From the NCBI RefSeq assembly GCF_039527675.1, contig NZ_BAAAKI010000002.1, positions 1 to 64,000 of the forward strand: DNA of 64,000 bases. Reading direction: 5' to 3'. Source of the stretch: Luteococcus sanguinis (GTDB lineage Bacteria > Actinomycetota > Actinomycetes > Propionibacteriales > Propionibacteriaceae). Position numbers and translations under genes: made by a program. The notes under the pieces are model-generated. The model worked only from the letters and a program-made list of their open reading frames with translations. It was not told the origin of the DNA and did no database searches. This document shows positions 7,883 to 16,558 of the stretch, in pieces. Position 1 is the first letter of the stretch. The number at the start of each line of letters is the position of its first letter.

Positions 7883-8740
7883 GTGAATATCGCATTGGTT
7901 ACCGTGGTTGTGCTGTTTGGGGTCCATAGTACTACGGAGGAACTGCAGCGGTCGCTAGACCAGATTCGCCACCAAGATACTGGTTCTGTACAGGTGTTGG
8001 TTGCTTGTATCGGCGGCCCTGAAACCGCTTTGCTTGCTGGGGGGCTGGTTGATGGTGAGCACATTATCGCCGGTTCGTCCTTTCCTGTGGTTTTCAGACG
8101 TGCATTCGATCGTACGCGAGGGAAGTATCTCACGCTCATGGTCGCCGGGGATTACTACCTGGGTGATCAGGTCCTTCGGGGCCAGGTAGCTCTGGCTGAA
8201 CACTATAAGATGGTGTCTGACGTCGATGTTGTCGTGTTCCCTGACCAGCTGGTGGGGGCCGGTACTGGGTCGCCTGTCGGGCGGCAACGAGATATTCTCC
8301 CGCTGCGTGAGGGGTCCGGCGCTTTCAAGCTGGCGTCTATGGAGGTCGTCGTCCCGTTTGGTGCGTTGATGGCAAGTTCGTGCGCTGCCTCCATGAACGT
8401 GTGGGCTGGGGGCGCCACGTCTGAATGGAGTGCGGTCCAGGGGGCGGATGCCGGGGACCTCCATTTGGAAATCTGGGCAATGTTGTCATTCGTGGCGGGG
8501 CGCGTGCCACTGGTATTCGGGGCGGGGGCCTTGGTTACCTGTCTCCCGTTCTGCCGTTTCGATGGGGACCCTATTGAGCAGGCTAAGGCGGCGCTTGTGA
8601 GATATTGGGGGCCCGATAGGCTCGATGAGTTGCTTCGCGCCGAGGAGTTTGGTTCGTCATTGCTTCGCTTTCGCGATTATTGTATATCTCGAAGGGGTGA
8701 GTTTGGGTCCGGTATTGAGCCGCGCGGGGCATTGGGTTAG
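7883..8740 (+). CDS. GT-A-like (family 2-type) glycosyltransferase, divergent
   Basis: A 285-residue protein. Its first 110 residues follow the GT-A pattern: a beta strand (NIALVTVVVLFG), HSTTEELQRSLDQI, a second strand SVQVLVACIG, then FRRAFDRTRGKYLTLMVAGDYY, which matches the family 2 segment before the DxD but with AGD in place of the usual acidic pair. The remainder is not recognised. GTG 7883 is chosen as start because GGAGG lies at 7871-7875. It is divergent from the GT8 gene and shares a 57-bp promoter region with it. The altered DxD could mean an inactive or metal-independent enzyme. Composition is like the rest of the RiPP region and unlike the genes after 9500. Confidence 0.55.
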   Translation: MNIALVTVVVLFGVHSTTEELQRSLDQIRHQDTGSVQVLVACIGGPETALLAGGLVDGEHIIAGSSFPVVFRRAFDRTRGKYLTLMVAGDYYLGDQVLRGQVALAEHYKMVSDVDVVVFPDQLVGAGTGSPVGRQRDILPLREGSGAFKLASMEVVVPFGALMASSCAASMNVWAGGATSEWSAVQGADAGDLHLEIWAMLSFVAGRVPLVFGAGALVTCLPFCRFDGDPIEQAKAALVRYWGPDRLDELLRAEEFGSSLLRFRDYCISRRGEFGSGIEPRGALG

Positions 8741-9210
8741 GTGGGGCGGTGTCTGGCGGCGGTGACTTGGGAGGCGTCGCCAAGATTGAGCAGCGTCCGT
8801 ACTGCGGTCCTGGCAGTGGCGCCCGGTATCGTGGTTGGCAAGGCCTCGATAAGGGGTGGTGGGCAGCCAACTCGGGGCGTGTCCTTGACTTGGCGCGGTG
8901 AGGCCGCGGTCGGGACAGCACCTTCTCCGGCGTGGTTCTTCCGCGACCACGACTGTTCGCTGAGGGCTTTCGTGGTCGAGTGTGCGAAGTACCCCTTGCT
9001 TGCTTCTTGGGTGGGCGAATGGTGATGACCCGCAGCAGCCCTCAAGCCGACGCGCGGTAATGCCTTGCGGTTCGCCGAGCCGCTGAATCCCGGTTAGGCC
9101 CTGCTTGGTGGTCGTCCGTCAGACCCGTGTTCAAGCGAGGGTTGGATCTGGGTCAACATTAGGCGTCCGGGATTCTGCCGCATGGTTTCTGGTCCAGAGA
9201 GGATGCCACC
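8741..9210. other. 470-bp stretch without a supported gene
   Basis: After the TAG stop of the preceding gene the same frame stays open to 9025 from an adjacent GTG (94 residues), but the peptide resembles nothing I know and overlapping frames on the other strand are equally open, so I do not call a gene. The last 100 bases probably belong to the left end of the IS3 remnant that follows. Confidence 0.5.
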
Positions 9211-9396
9211 ATGCCGAAGAAGTTCACGGATGAGGAGAAGGCTCGGGGGGTGCGGATGGTCACCGACAGGCGTGCCGAGCATGAGACGTGGGAGGCGACC
9301 TACGAGGCCGTCGGCCGCGTCCTGGGGATCGGCGCGGAGACGTTGTGGCGCTGGACGAAGCAGGCCCGGGTCGATGCGGGGAGCAGGACGGGTTGA
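9211..9396 (+). mobile_element. truncated IS3-family transposase orfA remnant
   Basis: The 61-residue reading MPKKFTDEEKARGVRMV ... GIGAETLWRWTKQARVDAG is the N-terminal helix-turn-helix part of an IS3-type OrfA. Full OrfA proteins go on to a leucine-zipper region; here the frame stops soon after VDAGSRTG and no orfB is present. A ribosome site (GAGAGGA) is retained. It lies where composition changes from the RiPP island to the core genome, so it probably marks an old insertion or rearrangement end. Confidence 0.85.
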
Positions 9397-9545
9397 GCAG
9401 CGCCGGCGTGGGCTCTCATCCGTGGCGGCCGTTTCCCTGTCCGCGGTCGGCTGGCGCAATCAGGCGCGGTGGCAACACCCCCCGGGCCAAGAGCGAGGTA
9501 GGGGCGGATTGCCTATATGCTGTTGATTAAGGTAAACATGGCGTT

Positions 9546-10292
9546 GTGAAAAACGACGACGACCTCCGCGTGCCCGCCGGGCGGCTGGTCGGGCCTGTCG
9601 AGAACACCGACGACGACTCGTCCACCCGCGATCGCGTGGCGCGCTCCATCCTGACCCACGGTCCCAGCACCGCGGCGGCGCTGGGGGAGCGGCTCAGCCT
9701 GACCCCCGCCGCCATCCGCAGGCATCTCGGCGTGCTGCTGGAACAGGGCCAGGTGGTCGGTTCCGAGCAGCGCGTCTATGGCACCCGCGGCCGCGGTCGT
9801 CCGGCGAAGGTCTTCGCCCTGACCGACGCGGGGCGGACGCACTTCTACCAGGCCTACGACGAACTGGCGATCGCCGCCCTGCGCCAGCTCGCCAGCGCCG
9901 CGGGTCCCGATGCCTTGACCCGCCTGGCCGAGGGCCGCGTCGCCGCCGTCGAGCAGAACTACCACCGCATCCGCGCCGGTCGTCCCGAGGCGACGCCGCT
10001 GGAGGCGCTCACCGAGGCACTCAACGCCGACGGCTACGTCGCGTCGGTGAAGCCGGCCAGTACCGGTGAGCAGCTGTGCCAGCACCACTGCCCGGTCGCC
10101 CACGTGGCCGAGGAGTTCCCCCAGCTCTGCGAGATCGAGACGAAGGTATTCGGTCGCCTGCTCGGCCAGAACGTCCAGCGTCTGGCCACCATTGCGCACG
10201 GCCATGGCGTGTGCACCACCAATGTCCCCGACCTCGACAAGGTCCGTCCCGTCCAGGGCACCGGCCAGCCGATCGACCACAAGGAGAACTGA
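9546..10292 (+). CDS. sufR: SufR, iron-sulfur-sensing repressor of the suf operon
   Basis: A 248-residue regulator with an N-terminal winged helix (about 25-90; TPAAIRRHLGVLLEQG is the recognition region, followed by RGRGRPAKVFALTDAG). The C-terminal domain holds the Fe-S ligands expected of actinobacterial SufR: CQHHC, then a Cys after EFPQL, and HGVC. Such proteins bind a cluster and repress suf genes when clusters are plentiful. The gene is first in a run of eight genes; its stop is 1 bp from the sufB ATG. GTG 9546 is the start. The AT-richer patch at 9519-9540 just upstream is the likely promoter/operator, with the protein repressing its own operon. Confidence 0.93.
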   Translation: MKNDDDLRVPAGRLVGPVENTDDDSSTRDRVARSILTHGPSTAAALGERLSLTPAAIRRHLGVLLEQGQVVGSEQRVYGTRGRGRPAKVFALTDAGRTHFYQAYDELAIAALRQLASAAGPDALTRLAEGRVAAVEQNYHRIRAGRPEATPLEALTEALNADGYVASVKPASTGEQLCQHHCPVAHVAEEFPQLCEIETKVFGRLLGQNVQRLATIAHGHGVCTTNVPDLDKVRPVQGTGQPIDHKEN

Positions 10293-10293
10293 C

Positions 10294-11748
10294 ATGACCA
10301 CAACGCAGAATGTCGAGAAGCAGCTCGCACCCGGACTGGGCCAGACCCAGGACGAACACCTGGACGCCCTCGGCAACTACCGCTTCGGCTGGCACGACAG
10401 TGACACCGCCGGCGCGTCGGCCAAGCGCGGCCTGAACGAGGACGTCGTCCGTGACATCTCGCAGCTGAAGAACGAACCGCAGTGGATGCTGGACCTGCGC
10501 CTCAAGGGCCTGAAGCTGTTCGACCGCAAGCCGATGCCCACCTGGGGTGCCGACCTGTCGGAGATCGACTTCGAGAACATCAAGTACTTCGTCCGCTCCA
10601 CCGAGAAGCAGGCCCAGTCGTGGGAGGACCTGCCCGAGGACATCAAGAACACCTACGACAGGCTGGGCATCCCGGAGGCCGAGAAGGCCCGCCTGGTGGC
10701 TGGCGTGGCCGCCCAGTACGAGTCCGAGGTCGTCTACCACAAGATCAACGAGGAGCTGGAGCGCCAAGGCGTCATCTTCCTCGACACCGACACCGCGCTG
10801 AAGGAGTACCCGGAGCTCTTCCAGGAGTACTTCGCCACCGTCATTCCCGTCGGTGACAACAAGTTCGCCTCGCTGAACACGTCCGTCTGGTCGGGTGGCT
10901 CGTTCATCTACGTCCCCAAGGGCGTCCACGTCGAGATCCCGCTGCAGGCCTACTTCCGCATCAACACCGAGAACATGGGCCAGTTCGAGCGGACGCTGAT
11001 CATCGCCGACGAGGGCTCCTTCGTGCACTACGTCGAGGGCTGCACCGCCCCGATCTACAAGTCGGACTCACTGCACTCGGCCGTGGTCGAGATCGTGGTG
11101 AAGAAGAACGCACGCGTGCGCTACACCACGATCCAGAACTGGTCGAACAATGTGTTCAACCTCGTCACCAAGCGCGCCACCTGCGAGGAGGGCGCGACGA
11201 TGGAGTGGATCGACGGCAACATCGGCTCCAAGGTCACCATGAAGTACCCGGCCGTCTACCTGATGGGCGAGCACGCCAAGGGAGAGACCCTGTCCATCGC
11301 CTTCGCGGGCGAGGGCCAGCACCAGGACGCCGGCTCGAAGATGGTGCACTGCGCGCCGCACACCTCCAGCTCGATCATCTCCAAGTCGGTCGCGCGTGGC
11401 GGTGGCCGTTCGTCCTACCGCGGGCTGGTCGAGGTGCAGGAGGGTGCCTCCTTCTCGGCCTCCTCGGTGAAGTGCGACGCGCTGCTGGTCGACACGATCA
11501 GCCGCTCCGACACCTACCCCTACGTGGACGTGCGTGAGGACGACGTGTCGATGGCCCACGAGGCCACCGTCTCGAAGGTCTCCGACGACCAGCTCTTCTA
11601 CCTGATGCAGCGCGGTCTCGGCGAGGACGAGGCGATGGCGATGATCGTGCGCGGCTTCGTCGACCCGATCGCGCGCGAGCTGCCGATGGAGTACGCCTTG
11701 GAGCTCAACCGGCTCATCGAGCTGCAGATGGAAGGCGCCGTGGGCTGA
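10294..11748 (+). CDS. sufB: SufB, Fe-S cluster scaffold subunit
   Basis: A 484-residue SufB, the scaffold of the SufBC2D complex in the cytoplasm on which Fe-S clusters are assembled. It has the conserved N-terminal half ending in YVPKGVHVEIPLQ and the C-terminal beta-helix with FVHYVEGCTAPIY, SSVKCDALL and DVSMAHEATVSKVSDDQLFYLMQRG. It needs SufC ATPase and SufD, both encoded downstream. ATG 10294 follows AAGGAGAACTGAC. Length is normal and no damage is visible. Confidence 0.97.
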   Translation: MTTTQNVEKQLAPGLGQTQDEHLDALGNYRFGWHDSDTAGASAKRGLNEDVVRDISQLKNEPQWMLDLRLKGLKLFDRKPMPTWGADLSEIDFENIKYFVRSTEKQAQSWEDLPEDIKNTYDRLGIPEAEKARLVAGVAAQYESEVVYHKINEELERQGVIFLDTDTALKEYPELFQEYFATVIPVGDNKFASLNTSVWSGGSFIYVPKGVHVEIPLQAYFRINTENMGQFERTLIIADEGSFVHYVEGCTAPIYKSDSLHSAVVEIVVKKNARVRYTTIQNWSNNVFNLVTKRATCEEGATMEWIDGNIGSKVTMKYPAVYLMGEHAKGETLSIAFAGEGQHQDAGSKMVHCAPHTSSSIISKSVARGGGRSSYRGLVEVQEGASFSASSVKCDALLVDTISRSDTYPYVDVREDDVSMAHEATVSKVSDDQLFYLMQRGLGEDEAMAMIVRGFVDPIARELPMEYALELNRLIELQMEGAVG

Positions 11749-11807
11749 CGCCCACCCCAACCAGTCCACGAACCCACCAGTACGACATAGCCAGTACGAG
11801 GAAAACT

Positions 11808-13133
11808 GTGACCAACACCAGCACGGACCTGCGGCCTGACGGCCTCGACCCGAACACCTCCGTGGACCAGAAGCCGGTCGGCGTCCCCGACGACGGCCTG
11901 GCCGTGACCACGCCGGAGGGTGCGCAGACCCAGGCGGTCAACCCCGCCCAGGCGGCTGCCCAGCCCAACGTGGCCGACGCCATCGAGACGATCGCCAGCC
12001 ATCTGCACCCCACTCCCTCGTGGGACCTCGCCGACCACCCGGTGCCGACCGGACGTGAGGAGATCTGGCGCTTCACCCCGATGAAGGAGTTCGGCGGCCT
12101 GCTCGCCGAGCAGGAGCAGGCGACCTCGCTGGACTGGTCCGGCACCTTCCCCGAGGGTGTGACGGTAACCGGCATCTCGGCCGAACAGGCGCAGGAGCTG
12201 GCCGTCGAGGCCCCCGTCGACCGCGTGTCGGCGCTGGCAGCGAAGCAGGCCACCCACAACACTCGGATCGACATCCCCGCCGATGCAGTGATCGACGAGC
12301 CGATCGTGTTCGTCGGCAAGGGCGAGGGCGGCGAGGCTCGTGACCGGGTGCTCGTCACGGTGGGCAACTTCGCCAAGGTGACGATCGTGCTGCGCTACGA
12401 GGGCGCTGCCTCCTACTCCGAGAAGACCGACCTGGTGGTCGGCGACGGCGCTGAGGTCAACTTCGTCACCGTTCAGGACTGGGACGACGAGGCCGTTCAC
12501 GGCGGCCAGCGTTCGGTCATGGTTGGCCGCGACGCGCGCGTCAAGATGGTCACCTGCTCGCTGGGTGGCAAGGCCATCCGCCTGCAGGAGGATGTTCGCT
12601 ATGCCGGCCCCGGCGGCGAGCTGGAGCAGTACGGGCTCTACTTCGTCGACGGCGGGCAGCACATCCAGCACCGCATCTTCGTCGACCACAACGCCCCCCA
12701 CACCAAGAGCAATGTGGACTACCGCGGCGCGCTGCAGGGCGAGGGTGCGCACTCGGTGTGGATCGGCGACGTGCTGATCCGCAAGGTGGCCGAGGCCATC
12801 GAGACCTACGAGAGCAACAAGAACCTGGTGCTCACCGACGGTTGCAGGGCCGACTCGGTGCCGAACCTGGAGATCGAGACCGGAGAGATCGCCGGCGCCG
12901 GCCACTCGTCCACCACCGGACGCTTCGACGACAACCACCTCTTCTACCTGATGAGCCGTGGCATCTCCGAGGCCGAGGCCCGTCGCCTGGTGGTGCATGG
13001 CTTCTTCGTCGACATCGTGCGCCGGATTGGCGTCCCGGTCGTCGAGGAGCGCCTGATGGCGGCCGTGGAGAAGGAGCTCGCCATCGTCGACGCTCCCCAG
13101 ACCCAGACCCAGACCCAGGCAGCTGGCGTATGA
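11808..13133 (+). CDS. sufD: SufD, Fe-S assembly subunit
   Basis: A 441-residue partner of SufB. The N-terminal 150 residues are variable and Glu/Ala-rich (the first 60 look disordered). The beta-helix core ends with the SufB/D signature ADSVPNLEIETGEI, then HSSTTGRFDDNHLFYLMSRG and the C-terminal helix. The tail after VEKELAIVDAP is a short run of repeated Gln-Thr, which the helical family end normally lacks. Its stop overlaps the start of the Rieske gene by 4 bases (ATGA). Confidence 0.96.
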   Translation: MTNTSTDLRPDGLDPNTSVDQKPVGVPDDGLAVTTPEGAQTQAVNPAQAAAQPNVADAIETIASHLHPTPSWDLADHPVPTGREEIWRFTPMKEFGGLLAEQEQATSLDWSGTFPEGVTVTGISAEQAQELAVEAPVDRVSALAAKQATHNTRIDIPADAVIDEPIVFVGKGEGGEARDRVLVTVGNFAKVTIVLRYEGAASYSEKTDLVVGDGAEVNFVTVQDWDDEAVHGGQRSVMVGRDARVKMVTCSLGGKAIRLQEDVRYAGPGGELEQYGLYFVDGGQHIQHRIFVDHNAPHTKSNVDYRGALQGEGAHSVWIGDVLIRKVAEAIETYESNKNLVLTDGCRADSVPNLEIETGEIAGAGHSSTTGRFDDNHLFYLMSRGISEAEARRLVVHGFFVDIVRRIGVPVVEERLMAAVEKELAIVDAPQTQTQTQAAGV

Positions 13134-13495
13134 GCCCGGTCGACGTGTGCGCACTCGACGAGCTCGGCGACCTGCCTCTGGCAGTGAGCGCCGGTGACAT
13201 CGAGCTCGCCATCGTGAAGGTGGGCGGGGAGGTCTTCGCCATCACCAACGAGTGCAGCCACGGCAAGGTCGAGCTGAGCGAGGGGGACGTCGACCAGACG
13301 TCCTGCTCGATCGAGTGCTACCTGCACGGCTCCACCTTCGACCTGCGTACCGGCCGGGCGCTCAACCTGCCCGCCACCCAACCCGTCCCCGTCTACCCGA
13401 CCCAGGTGAGCGATGGTCGCGTCCTGGTCGACCTCGACAACCCCATTGACACGAATGATTCCGCGGCCGTTGCCGCGTTCGAGAAGGAGAACTGA
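13130..13495 (+). CDS. Rieske-type [2Fe-2S] ferredoxin inside the suf operon
   Basis: A 121-residue non-haem ferredoxin. The cluster ligands are CSH (about 42-44) and CYLHG (about 64-68), a C-x-H ... C-x-x-H Rieske pattern. It is the small ferredoxin found between sufD and sufC in many actinobacteria and may supply electrons for cluster assembly or be an early acceptor; the role is not settled. ATGA overlap with sufD and a 1-bp gap to sufC mean tight co-translation. Confidence 0.9.
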   Translation: MSPVDVCALDELGDLPLAVSAGDIELAIVKVGGEVFAITNECSHGKVELSEGDVDQTSCSIECYLHGSTFDLRTGRALNLPATQPVPVYPTQVSDGRVLVDLDNPIDTNDSAAVAAFEKEN

Positions 13496-13496
13496 C

Positions 13497-14273
13497 ATGG
13501 CCAAGCTGGAGATCATCGACCTGCACGTCGACGTCGCGACCGAGACCGGCCCCAAGCCGATCCTCAAGGGCGTCAACCTCACCATGAACCCGGGCGAGGT
13601 GCACGCCATCATGGGCCCCAACGGCTCCGGTAAGTCGACCATGGCCTACGCCATCGCCGGCCACCCCAAGTACACGATCACCTCGGGCCAGGTGCTGCTC
13701 GATGGTGAGGACATGGTGCCGCTGAGCGTGGACGAGCGGGCTCGCGCTGGCCTCTTCCTGGCCATGCAGTACCCCGTCGAGATCCCGGGTGTCTCCGTCT
13801 CGAACTTCCTGCGCACCGCCAAGACCGCGCTGGACGGCGAAGCCCCCAAGGTCCGCACCTGGATCAAGGACGTGAAGGAGGGTCTGGGCAGGATGCAGCT
13901 GGAGGCCGAGTTCGCCGAGCGTTCGGTCAACGAGGGCTTCTCCGGTGGCGAGAAGAAGCGCCACGAGATCGCCCAGCTCGAGTTGCTGAACCCGAAGGTC
14001 GCGTTGCTCGACGAGACCGACTCGGGTCTGGACATCGACGCGTTGCGCATCGTCTCGGAGGGCATCAACCGCTACTCCGAGCAGGGTGACCGCGCGCTGC
14101 TGCTGATCACGCACTACACCCGAATCCTGCGCTACGTGAACCCCACCCACGTCCACGTCTTCGTCGATGGCCACATCGTCGCCGAGGGTGGCAAGGAGCT
14201 GGCCGACCAGCTCGAGGCCGAGGGCTACGAGAAGTACGTCAAGGCCGCCGCGGCCGCTGCCGCCCTGGCCTGA
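13497..14273 (+). CDS. sufC: SufC, ATPase of the SUF complex
   Basis: A 258-residue soluble ABC ATPase. Walker A is GPNGSGKST (about 41-49), the signature is FSGGEKKRHE, and Walker B with switch is VALLDETDSGLDID. SufC binds SufB and SufD and its ATP cycle drives cluster assembly. It is not a transporter subunit, and no permease is nearby. The last residues are an Ala-rich tail. A ribosome site (AAGGAGAACTGAC) overlaps the end of the Rieske gene. Confidence 0.97.
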   Translation: MAKLEIIDLHVDVATETGPKPILKGVNLTMNPGEVHAIMGPNGSGKSTMAYAIAGHPKYTITSGQVLLDGEDMVPLSVDERARAGLFLAMQYPVEIPGVSVSNFLRTAKTALDGEAPKVRTWIKDVKEGLGRMQLEAEFAERSVNEGFSGGEKKRHEIAQLELLNPKVALLDETDSGLDIDALRIVSEGINRYSEQGDRALLLITHYTRILRYVNPTHVHVFVDGHIVAEGGKELADQLEAEGYEKYVKAAAAAAALA

Positions 14274-14323
14274 CACCTCGTGAGGGTCAACCCCTCACAA
14301 CACCAACCATGGAAGAAGGACAC

Positions 14324-15664
14324 GTGACCTACGACGTGTCGACCATCAGGGCCGACTTCCCCATCCTCGATCGCAGGGTGGGGGAGCGGCCGCTGGTCTA
14401 CCTCGATTCGGCGAACACCTCGCAGAAGCCCCGTCAGGTCGTCGAGGCGGTGAGCGAGCACTACCTGCAGCACAACGCCAATGTCGCGCGCGCCATGCAC
14501 CTGCTGGGCACCGAGGCGACCGAGGCCTTCGAGGGCGGACGAGCGAAGGTGGCCGCCTTCATCGGTGCCGCCGAGCCCGGTGAGGTCGTGTTCACCAAGA
14601 ACGCCTCCGAGGCGCTGAACCTGGCCGCGAACACCTTGGGCGCGAAGCTCGGGCCCGGCGACGAGGTCGTGGTCTCGGTGATGGAGCACCACTCCAACAT
14701 CGTCCCCTGGCAGCTGGTGTGCGAGCGCACCGGTGCCACCCTGCGTTGGTTCGACATCACCGATGAGGGGCGTCTCGACCTCGACAAGGCCGCGGCCGAG
14801 AACCTGATCAACGAGCGCACCAAGGTGGTCTCGATCACCTGGGTGAGCAATGTGCTCGGCACCGTCAACCCGGTGCGCACCGTGGCCGACCTGGCGCACG
14901 GCGTTGGCGCGATGATGGTGGTCGACGGCTCGCAGGGCGTCCCGCAGCAGCCGACCGACGTCACCGCGCTGGGCTGTGACCTGCTGGCCTTCACCGGCCA
15001 CAAGCTGTGCGGTCCGACTGGCATCGGCGTGCTCTGGGGACGGATGGCGCTGTTGGAGCAGCTGCCGCCCTTCCTCGGTGGCGGCGAGATGATCGAGGTG
15101 GTCAAGATGACTGGCTCGACCTTCGCCCCCCCGCCCTACCGCTTCGAGGCCGGCACCCCGCCCATCGCCCAGGCCACCATGCTGGGCGCGGCGGTCGACT
15201 ACCTCAGTGGCATCGGGATGGACGCCGTGGCGGCGCACGAGCACGAGATCACCGCGCACCTTCTGGAGCGGCTGCGCGAGACCGAGGGCGTGCGCATCCT
15301 CGGCCCGACGATGATGGACGAGCGCGGCGGCGCCGTGGCCTTCACCCTGGACGGCGTGCACCCGCACGACATCATGCAGTTGCTGGACGGCCGTGGCATC
15401 GCGGTGCGCGGTGGTCACCACTGCGCGCGTCCGTTGCACGACCGGCTGGGTATCCAGTCGTCCGTGCGCGCGTCCGGCTACCTGTACACGACGCTGGAGG
15501 AGGTGGACGCGCTGGTTGATGCCATCGACTACACGCGGGACTTCTTCAGCGGCAAGGCCGCCGGGGCCAGCGGCGGACGGATCCGTCGCCGCCAAGCGCG
15601 CGCGACCGAGCCCGCCAACGCCCAGCTGGGTGCCGACGACGACCACGACAAGGGAGGTGCATGA
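14324..15664 (+). CDS. sufS: SufS, cysteine desulfurase (group II)
   Basis: A 446-residue PLP enzyme that takes sulfur from cysteine for cluster assembly. The PLP lysine is K227 (TGHKLCGPTG) and the persulfide cysteine is C367 in RGGHHCARPLH. An EHHSN PLP-contact segment is present. GTG 14324 is taken as start because GAAGGA lies just upstream and VTYDVSTIRADFP fits the family N terminus. The C-terminal 40 residues (basic, then Ala/Asp-rich) extend beyond the usual SufS end. Confidence 0.96.
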   Translation: MTYDVSTIRADFPILDRRVGERPLVYLDSANTSQKPRQVVEAVSEHYLQHNANVARAMHLLGTEATEAFEGGRAKVAAFIGAAEPGEVVFTKNASEALNLAANTLGAKLGPGDEVVVSVMEHHSNIVPWQLVCERTGATLRWFDITDEGRLDLDKAAAENLINERTKVVSITWVSNVLGTVNPVRTVADLAHGVGAMMVVDGSQGVPQQPTDVTALGCDLLAFTGHKLCGPTGIGVLWGRMALLEQLPPFLGGGEMIEVVKMTGSTFAPPPYRFEAGTPPIAQATMLGAAVDYLSGIGMDAVAAHEHEITAHLLERLRETEGVRILGPTMMDERGGAVAFTLDGVHPHDIMQLLDGRGIAVRGGHHCARPLHDRLGIQSSVRASGYLYTTLEEVDALVDAIDYTRDFFSGKAAGASGGRIRRRQARATEPANAQLGADDDHDKGGA

Positions 15665-15668
15665 CGAG

Positions 15669-16112
15669 ATGAACCCCGAGCAGATGTACCAGGAGATCAT
15701 CCTGGAGCACTACCGCGAGAAGCTGAACTCCGGGCTGCGCGAGCCCTACCAGGTCGAGGTGCACCACGTGAACCCGTCCTGTGGCGACGAGCTCACCCTG
15801 CGCGCGCAACTGGACGGCAACACCATCGCCGACATCAGTTACCACGGCGAGGGTTGCTCGATCTCCCAGGCCTCGACCTCGGTGATGAGCGACCTGTTGA
15901 TCGGCCGCGACGTCACCGACTCGCTGGCGCTGCACGACGAGTTCCTCGAGATGATGCAGTCCCGCGGCAAGGCCGAGCCCGACGAGGACCGCCTCGGGGA
16001 CGGCATAGCCTTCGTCGGCGTCTCGCAGTTCCCGGCCCGCGTGAAGTGCGCGATGCTCGGCTGGTCCGCCGCGCGCGACGCGATCCTGCGGGCGCAGGCC
16101 GAGAACGCCTGA
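15669..16112 (+). CDS. sufU: SufU, zinc-dependent sulfurtransferase partner of SufS
   Basis: A 147-residue SufU. The zinc ligands are C38 (NPSCGD, with D40), C63 (GEGCSIS) and C127 (VKCAMLGW). SufU takes the persulfide sulfur from SufS and passes it to SufB. The insertion between the second and third Cys that separates SufU from IscU is present. GGGAGG at 15653-15658 serves the ATG at 15669; an in-frame GTG at 15657 is possible but overlaps that site. Confidence 0.95.
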   Translation: MNPEQMYQEIILEHYREKLNSGLREPYQVEVHHVNPSCGDELTLRAQLDGNTIADISYHGEGCSISQASTSVMSDLLIGRDVTDSLALHDEFLEMMQSRGKAEPDEDRLGDGIAFVGVSQFPARVKCAMLGWSAARDAILRAQAENA

Positions 16113-16163
16113 GCCCACCCAGATCCACACACCCCTGAACCACCACCAGACAGGAGCACCGAG

Positions 16164-16556
16164 GTGACCGAGAGCACCCAAGCGGACGCGCAGCGTCCCA
16201 GCGACCTCGTGAAGGACGAGCTGCCCGACATCGATGCGCCCGCGCGCGTTGCGTCCGTCGAGGACGTCGAGGAGGCCATGCGCGACGTCGTCGACCCCGA
16301 GCTGATGGTCAACGTCGTCGACCTCGGGCTGGTCTACGGCATCCATGTCGACGAGCAGAACAACTGCACGCTGGACATGACGCTGACCAGCCCAACCTGC
16401 CCGCTGACCGACCGGATCGAGTACGACACCCATGCGGTGCTCGAGGGCCTGGTCAACTCCGCGACGATCAACTGGGTCTGGCTGCCGCCGTGGTCGCTGG
16501 ACAAGATCACCGACGACGGACGCGAGCAGCTGCGCGCCATCGGGTTCAACGTCTGA
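16164..16556 (+). CDS. sufT: SufT, MIP18/DUF59-family Fe-S maturation factor
   Basis: A 130-residue protein of the DUF59 family with the motifs VVDPELMVNVVDLGLVYGI and MTLTSPTCPLTDRI; the Cys in TSPTCP is the conserved reactive residue. SufT-type proteins help pass clusters to targets. This is the last gene of the suf operon; a GTG start follows AGGAGC. The inverted repeat directly downstream (16559-16666) is the likely terminator. Confidence 0.93.
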   Translation: MTESTQADAQRPSDLVKDELPDIDAPARVASVEDVEEAMRDVVDPELMVNVVDLGLVYGIHVDEQNNCTLDMTLTSPTCPLTDRIEYDTHAVLEGLVNSATINWVWLPPWSLDKITDDGREQLRAIGFNV

Positions 16557-16558
16557 GC

